In this document: one piece after another, positions 6,854 to 7,367 of the stretch
Layout of the letters: each line of letters begins with the position of its first letter
How positions within the stretch are numbered: the first letter of the stretch is position 1
Assembly: GCA_008501785.1 (NCBI GenBank)
Contig: QQUD01000831.1
Location: 1 to 7,367, forward strand
DNA from: Chloroflexota bacterium
Lineage (GTDB): Bacteria; Chloroflexota; Anaerolineae; Promineifilales; Promineifilaceae
DNA: 7,367 bases
Direction of reading: 5' to 3'
Position numbers and translations under genes: made by a program
The notes under the pieces: generated by a model
The model's input: only the letters and a program-made list of their open reading frames with translations
Told to the model about the DNA's origin: nothing
The model's database searches: none

Positions 6854-6883
6854 TTGAATGATTTACAAAGCAATATTGAATGA
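6854..6883 (+). repeat. Pair of TTGAATGA direct repeats, possible operator
   Basis: TTGAATGA occurs at 6854-6861 and again at 6876-6883, exactly 22 bp apart start to start, about two helical turns. A related inverted TTCATTC lies at 6794-6800. The pair is about 140-170 bp upstream of the first operon gene. It could bind a regulator, but short AT-rich repeats also arise by chance. Confidence 0.25.
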
Positions 6884-6923
6884 ACATTATGTGAATTTAT
6901 ACAGGTGCGATTTTTACAGTATG

Positions 6924-6955
6924 AAGGGGTCGTTGAGATAATGCAACCCCTTTTT
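6924..6955 (+). terminator. Rho-independent terminator-like hairpin on the plus strand
   Basis: AAGGGGT (6924-6930) pairs with ACCCCTT (6946-6952) across a 15-base loop, and the run TTTTT (6951-6955) overlaps and follows the stem. The orientation is plus: the minus strand has no U-tract after the hairpin. No plus-strand gene lies immediately upstream, so it would end either an antisense or small transcript from 6717-6920 or act as a leader attenuator. Confidence 0.5.
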
Positions 6956-7023
6956 CACGCAGATTGCACTCGTATCCTAAGATTGGATGATGTTTTGCAT
7001 TAGATAGGGTTTTTTGTAGGAAT

Positions 7024-7031
7024 ACGGCCGT
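7024..7031. repeat. Iterated palindrome core ACGGCCGT, intergenic
   Basis: This noncoding copy of ACGGCCGT is followed by a T-run. It shows that the element is not confined to codons for Thr-Ala-Val. Confidence 0.6.
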
Positions 7032-7120
7032 TTTTCAAACATTTACTTCATTTTATCCATCAGCAATCACAGTATGTCACAAGATGATTGGGAATAAAAG
7101 AGAAAAAAGTACTCGTGGGG

Positions 7121-7132
7121 AAACGGCCGTTT
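7121..7132. repeat. Iterated palindrome AAACGGCCGTTT, intergenic
   Basis: This perfect 12-bp palindrome lies in the intergenic region about 125 bp before the start of the right-hand gene. It shares its 12-bp core with the copy at 2552-2565 in the kinase gene. Confidence 0.7.
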
Positions 7133-7245
7133 TCTCCAAACACCCTTATCATTAAATTTTGCGGTAAAATCATCATTGAGCAGATCAACAAGGATACCGT
7201 CTGCAGCAACCAAAAAGATCTCACTGAAGCAGGGGGTTATGAGAA

Positions 7246-7251
7246 AAGGAG
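7246..7251 (+). promoter_or_regulatory. Shine-Dalgarno site that decides the start of the right-hand gene
   Basis: AAGGAG ends 4 nt before the ATG at 7256. The frame is open upstream to 7088, with possible GTG (7115) and TTG (7088) starts, but only the ATG has a strong site. Confidence 0.7.
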
Positions 7252-7255
7252 ATTT

Positions 7256-7367
7256 ATGGCATTGATAAAAAACAAGTTTCTTAAAAAGTTTGGAATTGTT
7301 CGAAACGCCATTAAAAAAGACATCTTCCTAGAAGAGAAATTGTTGATGGAAGAATTCCAGGATGCGT
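7256..7367 (+). CDS. 5' fragment of an unidentified gene, cut by the window end
   Basis: An ATG behind AAGGAG opens a frame that runs without a stop to the window end, giving 37 residues beginning MALIKNKFLKKFGIVRNAIK. The start is Lys-rich and amphipathic; residues about 22-37 are acidic and probably helical. There is no signal peptide or membrane segment in the visible part, and I do not recognise the family. It is transcribed divergently from the signalling operon, so a shared control region is possible but unproven. Codon use looks like that of its neighbours. Confidence 0.65.
   Translation, partial: MALIKNKFLKKFGIVRNAIKKDIFLEEKLLMEEFQDA

Larger units (their letters stand above)
6717..7255. 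other. Divergent intergenic region upstream of the signalling operon
   Basis: About 540 bp separate the operon start from the next plus-strand gene, and I see no convincing gene in them. The region is AT-rich near the operon. I found no strong sigma-70 promoter. Weak candidates on the minus strand are a TATAAA at 6898-6903 with no good -35, and TTGAAA close to the start with a poor -10. On the plus strand, TTGAAT (6876-6881) is spaced 16 bp from TATACA (6898-6903), and a lone -10-like TAAAAT sits at 7165-7170. It also holds two TTGAATGA direct repeats, a plus-strand terminator-like hairpin and two ACGGCCGT palindromes. Confidence 0.6.

Noticed and set aside
6674..6883. Plus-strand open frame of 69 codons, ending 41 bp before the terminator-like hairpin
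   Set aside because: It begins inside and antisense to the kinase homologue, has no good ribosome binding site, and its product has no recognisable feature. Its closeness to the hairpin is suggestive but not enough.
7088..7255. Upstream extension of the right-hand gene from GTG 7115 or TTG 7088
   Set aside because: The frame is open, but neither codon has a Shine-Dalgarno site, whereas the ATG at 7256 does. It would also place an ACGGCCGT palindrome in the extension without adding a recognisable domain.
1..7367. Cyanobacterial HIP1 repeats, CRISPR array, tRNA, insertion sequence
   Set aside because: I looked for GCGATCGC, regularly spaced repeats, cloverleaf-like segments and transposase or terminal-repeat signals and found none.

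Overview
The window is dominated by one tightly packed minus-strand transcription unit of six genes, read from about 6716 down to 668. It looks like a bacterial partner-switching signalling system. In transcription order it holds: a divergent SiaB/Slr1658-like kinase homologue (6186-6716); a SiaC/STAS-like domain fused to a class I SAM-dependent methyltransferase (5017-6189); a membrane-bound dCache-HAMP-PP2C (SpoIIE/SiaA-type) phosphatase (2630-4969); a second, better conserved SiaB-like kinase (2029-2613); a stand-alone SiaC/STAS-like protein with an intact Ser-Ser phospho-acceptor motif (1664-2023); and a class III adenylate cyclase with an N-terminal coiled coil (668-1651). The unit is flanked on the left by a convergent plus-strand membrane protein gene (5-589) and on the right by a roughly 540-bp divergent intergenic region. 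The first 37 codons of another plus-strand gene follow (7256 to the window end).

How the genes probably work together. In the Pseudomonas SiaABCD pathway (established knowledge), the phosphatase SiaA and the kinase SiaB set the phosphorylation state of SiaC, and unphosphorylated SiaC activates the diguanylate cyclase SiaD. Here the same A-B-C logic is visible, but the output gene encodes a cAMP-type cyclase instead of a GGDEF enzyme. A second B/C pair is placed upstream. In that pair the C domain has lost its phosphorylatable serines (Asn-Ala-Ala-Gly instead of Asn-Ser-Ser-Gly), is fused to a methyltransferase, and its partner kinase homologue has lost glycines of the ATP-lid motif. The reading as a two-output pathway (cAMP plus methylation) under one sensor phosphatase is inference.

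Organism. The sequence is moderately AT-rich (my estimate is GC in the mid-40s percent), with clear Shine-Dalgarno sites and short or overlapping gene junctions, so it is bacterial. The stand-alone Slr1658/Slr1659-type proteins and the cyclase fit cyanobacteria-like or Chloroflexota-like genomes. The cyanobacterial HIP1 octamer (GCGATCGC) is absent, and a different palindrome, ACGGCCGT, occurs six times. My weak guess is Chloroflexota or another filamentous environmental lineage; the window alone does not settle this.

No rRNA, tRNA, CRISPR array, transposase or integration site was seen.
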